Shown here: piece by piece, positions 60,163-62,393 of the stretch
Numbering within the stretch: position 1 is the stretch's first letter
How the letters are laid out: every line of letters starts with the position of its first letter
Position numbers and translations under genes: made by a program
Notes under the pieces: generated by a model
Told to the model about the DNA's origin: nothing
Databases searched by the model: none
The model's input: the letters and a program-made list of their open reading frames with translations, nothing else
NCBI GenBank assembly: GCA_021780905.1
Contig: JAJXXW010000004.1
Coordinates: 1 to 62,393 of the forward strand
Reading direction: 5' to 3'
Origin: a bacterium
GTDB taxonomy: Bacteria > Verrucomicrobiota > Verrucomicrobiia > Limisphaerales > UBA11358
DNA length: 62,393 nt

Positions 60163-61361
60163 GCGAAAATCTGGTTTAGGAATGCAGTTCTAAATTGCCT
60201 CAAATTGTCTGCGTTTTGCATCACGGCTGCTTCGGTATTTTCAAGCGATTGAATATTTTCAACGAATGAATCCTGTTCGGTTCGTGATGGCGTCGGAATC
60301 TTCATTGCGAACAAGTCGTCCATCGCAAGTCGCTTTGTTCCGTGAGAGCTTTCGGACATCTTTTTGAGCAACGTCGGCTTTGCCCACTTGAACCAGTGAA
60401 AGAGGTATGACGCAGAAAACGCTTCGTTCAGAACGACAGCCTTCATGTCCTGATTGAAAGCAACTTCGCGTTCCGTGATAGCTACAGGAAACGAGTGCGC
60501 CAGAATCATTCCGCGAATCACGATGAGCACACTGCCAGGACCGACGACCGTAGATTCATGTCGCCCCGCTTCTGAAAGGTGTTCCTCAGAATCAGCAATC
60601 GAAGGTCGTTTCATGTCCTTCGGGCTTACCCACGGAAAAGAACCGTTCCAATAGTCCCTGCGGCTTCGCGACGGCGTGTTGCCACTCACCCAACGCCCTG
60701 TTTCACGTATTGGCAGCAACTTGAACCGATGCTCGTCCGCGAAGTGATTGTTCCTTGCGGCGTCGGCAGCACTGGTGCTGGCGGACGCAAGTGCAAGTTG
60801 CTTTTCAATTGTTTCATCCACCGCCCAGAGGATTTCGGCGATGCGGCGCTGCTGGTCGAGCGGCGGGAGGTCGAACTCAAAGCTGGCGAGACTGCTCCAG
60901 TTGGTGCGCGGCGAGAGCGAACCGGCGGAGGTCCCGACCGCGTGCTGAAAGAACCGCTCCGAGAGGCAGAGAAACGGCAGGAGTTCCGGCAGCAGCCGGT
61001 CGCCCTTGGGCGCGAGCACATAAATGTCGCCGGACACCACCGCGTCGAACTCCGCCACCGCCACCTTGCGCTGATACGCCCGGCGTTTGCCGAACAGCAC
61101 CTGCCCCGGTCGGCAGCGCCGCGTGAACGTCGTGCCGTCCGCCACATTGCCCCACGCCCGGATATGCAGCGAGCCGGGTTCAAGATGCTCCATCGCGATG
61201 ACGCGCTCCAAGCCGGCCTCCGTCGGATCGCACGTCTCGTTGAGATTCGCAACCACGTCATCAAACCGCACCCGCGTCCAATTCTTGCGATTGAACAGCG
61301 GCAGCCTGGCCCAATTTGGATTGGGCTTGAGCTGGGCGAGGGATGGAAGGGTGGCGGTCAT
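60159..61361 (-). CDS. hsdS: Type I restriction specificity subunit HsdS
   Basis: About 400 residues from ATG 61361 (MTATLPSLAQLKPNPNW). Two target recognition domains separated by helical spacers: first TRD around MEHLEPGSLHIRAWGNVADG and RPGQVLFGKRRAYQRKVAVA, then PPLDQQRRIAEILWAVDETI, second TRD around TGRWVSGNTPSRSRRDYWNG and PWVSPKDMKRPSI, and the final helix. HsdS sets DNA specificity for HsdM and HsdR. No hsdM is in the window. The MITE lies 2 bp upstream, and an in-frame ATG inside it (61415) could add 18 residues. Confidence 0.88.
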   Translation of the reverse strand: MTATLPSLAQLKPNPNWARLPLFNRKNWTRVRFDDVVANLNETCDPTEAGLERVIAMEHLEPGSLHIRAWGNVADGTTFTRRCRPGQVLFGKRRAYQRKVAVAEFDAVVSGDIYVLAPKGDRLLPELLPFLCLSERFFQHAVGTSAGSLSPRTNWSSLASFEFDLPPLDQQRRIAEILWAVDETIEKQLALASASTSAADAARNNHFADEHRFKLLPIRETGRWVSGNTPSRSRRDYWNGSFPWVSPKDMKRPSIADSEEHLSEAGRHESTVVGPGSVLIVIRGMILAHSFPVAITEREVAFNQDMKAVVLNEAFSASYLFHWFKWAKPTLLKKMSESSHGTKRLAMDDLFAMKIPTPSRTEQDSFVENIQSLENTEAAVMQNADNLRQFRTAFLNQIFA

Positions 61362-61363
61362 CG

Positions 61364-61469
61364 CTAGCAGGGTGTTGAAAAAGGCCTGTTTTGAAAACTC
61401 GACCATCAAAATCATTGGGGTTTTCGCATGAAAAAGTGTTCCAAAAATCGTTTTTCAACAGCCTGCTAG
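61364..61469. mobile_element. 106-bp MITE, copy 2
   Basis: Same orientation and, by reading, the same sequence as 34957-35062: CTAGCAGGGTGTTGAAAAA at one end, TTTTTCAACAGCCTGCTAG at the other. It has landed between the 61466 ORF and hsdS. Confidence 0.88.
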
Positions 61470-61870
61470 TATTGATCTGGTGATTTGTTGCCTGCACGCT
61501 GTTGCTCAATCTCATGAAACAGAAAAGCCTTCGCCTGTGGATTTTCTGCTAGCCCGGCAAGCAGCATCGATTCCCAGTTGTTGGGAGTAGAATTAAGCCG
61601 GTCGTAACGATCTCTTGCGTTTGCCACAGCCACATCAAAATCATGAATTGTAACACCGGCTGGCAGCCAGAAGATGTCTTGGTAAATCCTGAAAAATTTC
61701 ACCCAGAAATCCTCAAGAAACCCAATCACATTGGTGCGTTTGATCACTGTATCAATATGATAATCAACTGCCGCAAACAGTGGATCGGCAGCCTGGATGC
61801 AAATCTCCAGTTCAATATTTGGATTCACTGCCAACCAATAGCGATTGAATCCGGCGCGATTTTGTGCGGA
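61466..61870 (-). pseudogene. Hypothetical protein, 5' end cut by an IS4-type element
   Basis: About 135 codons without a native start: RYWLAVNPNIELEICIQAAD, IDTVIKRTNVIGFLEDFWVK, FFRIYQDIFWLPAGVTIHDF and NWESMLLAGLAENPQAKAFL. The stop TAG comes from the CTAG of the MITE. No family recognised. Its place before hsdS suggests an accessory gene of the type I locus. The first residues (to about 61870) are IS-derived. Confidence 0.5.
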
Positions 61871-61948
61871 ATGTCCTGAAAAGCCAGATGGAGAATGAAA
61901 AAGCGGTTTAAGATTTTGCGGCAAGGGAGCGGCGGCTGTCCCACAGGA

Positions 61949-62178
61949 TCAGCCGAAGCCGGCCAGATAGGCTTGTTGCGGCGTGCCCAGAAAGCGGCCG
62001 CCGCCACCGGCTGTCCCATAGACTTCGAGGAGACTGCGCAGTTCGCAGTTTTGCCAGAGGGCCGAGCGGATGAGCGCGAACAACCGGGTGAAGCTGTGCG
62101 GCCAGCGTCCCAGGTAAGCGCAGAAGCGCAACAGGACATACGCCAGCAGGGCGATCCAGACCTGCCATTTGACCGCGC
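61949..62178 (-). pseudogene. C-terminal fragment of an IS4-type transposase
   Basis: Minus strand: AVKWQVWIALLAYVLLRFCA, YLGRWPHSFTRLFALIRSAL, WQNCELRSLLEVYG and a short tail. This is the region after the catalytic Glu in IS4-type transposases (N-A-V-x-Q-I-W-x-A-L pattern). Everything before it is missing; a plus-strand transposase begins at the same point. Confidence 0.72.
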
Positions 62179-62393
62179 GTTGCTGCGCCAAATTTGCAAC
62201 TTCATTCCGCCGCATCTGGTGCCCAAGCTGGCGCGTGACACGGGCGTGGAAGAACAGTGGCGCGATTTCACACCGTGGAGCCATGTCGTCAGCTTGCTTT
62301 ACGCCCAACTGACCCACAGCCTCGGCCTCAACGACGTCTGCGACGCCCTGCGCCTTCACTCCGGCCCGTTGGCGGCGCTGCGTGCGGCCACGG
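62168..62393 (+). pseudogene. N-terminal part of an IS4-type transposase (runs off the window)
   Basis: Plus strand: FDRALLRQICNFIPPHLVPK, LARDTGVEEQWRDFTPWSHV, VSLLYAQLTHSLGLNDVCDA and LRLHSGPLAALRAAT. This is the DUF4372-like start of IS4-family transposases. No ATG is visible in this frame upstream of 62168, so the first few codons were probably lost at the head-to-head junction near 62170. The catalytic part is outside the window. Confidence 0.72.

Noticed and set aside
1..62393. CRISPR array
   Set aside because: No set of regularly spaced short direct repeats was seen; the only exact long repeat noted is the MITE pair.

Overview
The window looks like a chromosomal segment of a soil or freshwater member of the Verrucomicrobiota, probably near the Pedosphaera/Limisphaerales group. 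This is inferred from high GC, many secreted glycoside hydrolases (GH78, GH106, GH3, GH42-like), DUF2934 and CBM48 proteins, and a fragment that begins like the secreted 'tail-fibre' type proteins of that group. It is not proven by a marker gene.

Layout. 1-760: end of an IS1182/IS5-like element beside the 3' remnant of a DNA methyltransferase-nuclease gene. 767-3418: PfpI-family protein, cdsA and dxr. 3522-4190: debris, including a frameshifted stub of rsmI. 4547-15436: one tightly packed operon for a membrane complex related to complex I and group 4 hydrogenases (HyfB-like twice, HyfC, HyfE, HyfF, HyfG and a fused HyfH-HyfI). Its large subunit lacks the usual NiFe cysteine pattern, and two PTS EIIA-domain proteins are built into the operon. 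15707-17899: secreted GH78 rhamnosidase. 18108-26705: a six-gene leftward operon (response regulator, histidine kinase, adaptor, RraA-like protein, RND pump, TolC). 26897-34803: a large Gly/Trp-rich secreted protein, two lipoproteins, a ClC channel with CBS domains, and a four-gene set of small CBM48/DUF2934 proteins. 34800-36160: transposon graveyard (IS630, MITE, IS1380 and IS3 remnants) beside tRNA-Asp. 36625-42352: CheY-like protein, AsmA-like protein, GH42-like protein with an altered active site, and a short S10 operon (rpsJ-rplC-rplD-rplW) that ends at a strong terminator.

42600-53763 is an accessory region with DUF1398, a methyltransferase stub, AAA_14/DUF4143 ATPases, HNH and HipA fragments, and three GH106-type genes in different states of decay, followed by a broken GH3 gene and an integrase stub. 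53769-56678 returns to ordinary genes: ABC ATPase, TPR protein, dienelactone hydrolase and rsmD. 57500-62393 holds structured non-coding DNA, an XRE-ImmA/PIN pair, a broken type I restriction locus (hsdR stub and hsdS, no hsdM seen), a second identical copy of the MITE, and IS4-type transposase pieces.

The best candidate for an under-described system is the 4547-15436 operon: a hydrogenase-related, probably non-hydrogenase ion-translocating complex with embedded EIIA-type regulators. A second candidate is the CBM48-DUF2934-unknown-CBM48 set. Much of the rest shows recombination between gene fragments, with two identical 106-bp MITEs as the clearest recent mobility.
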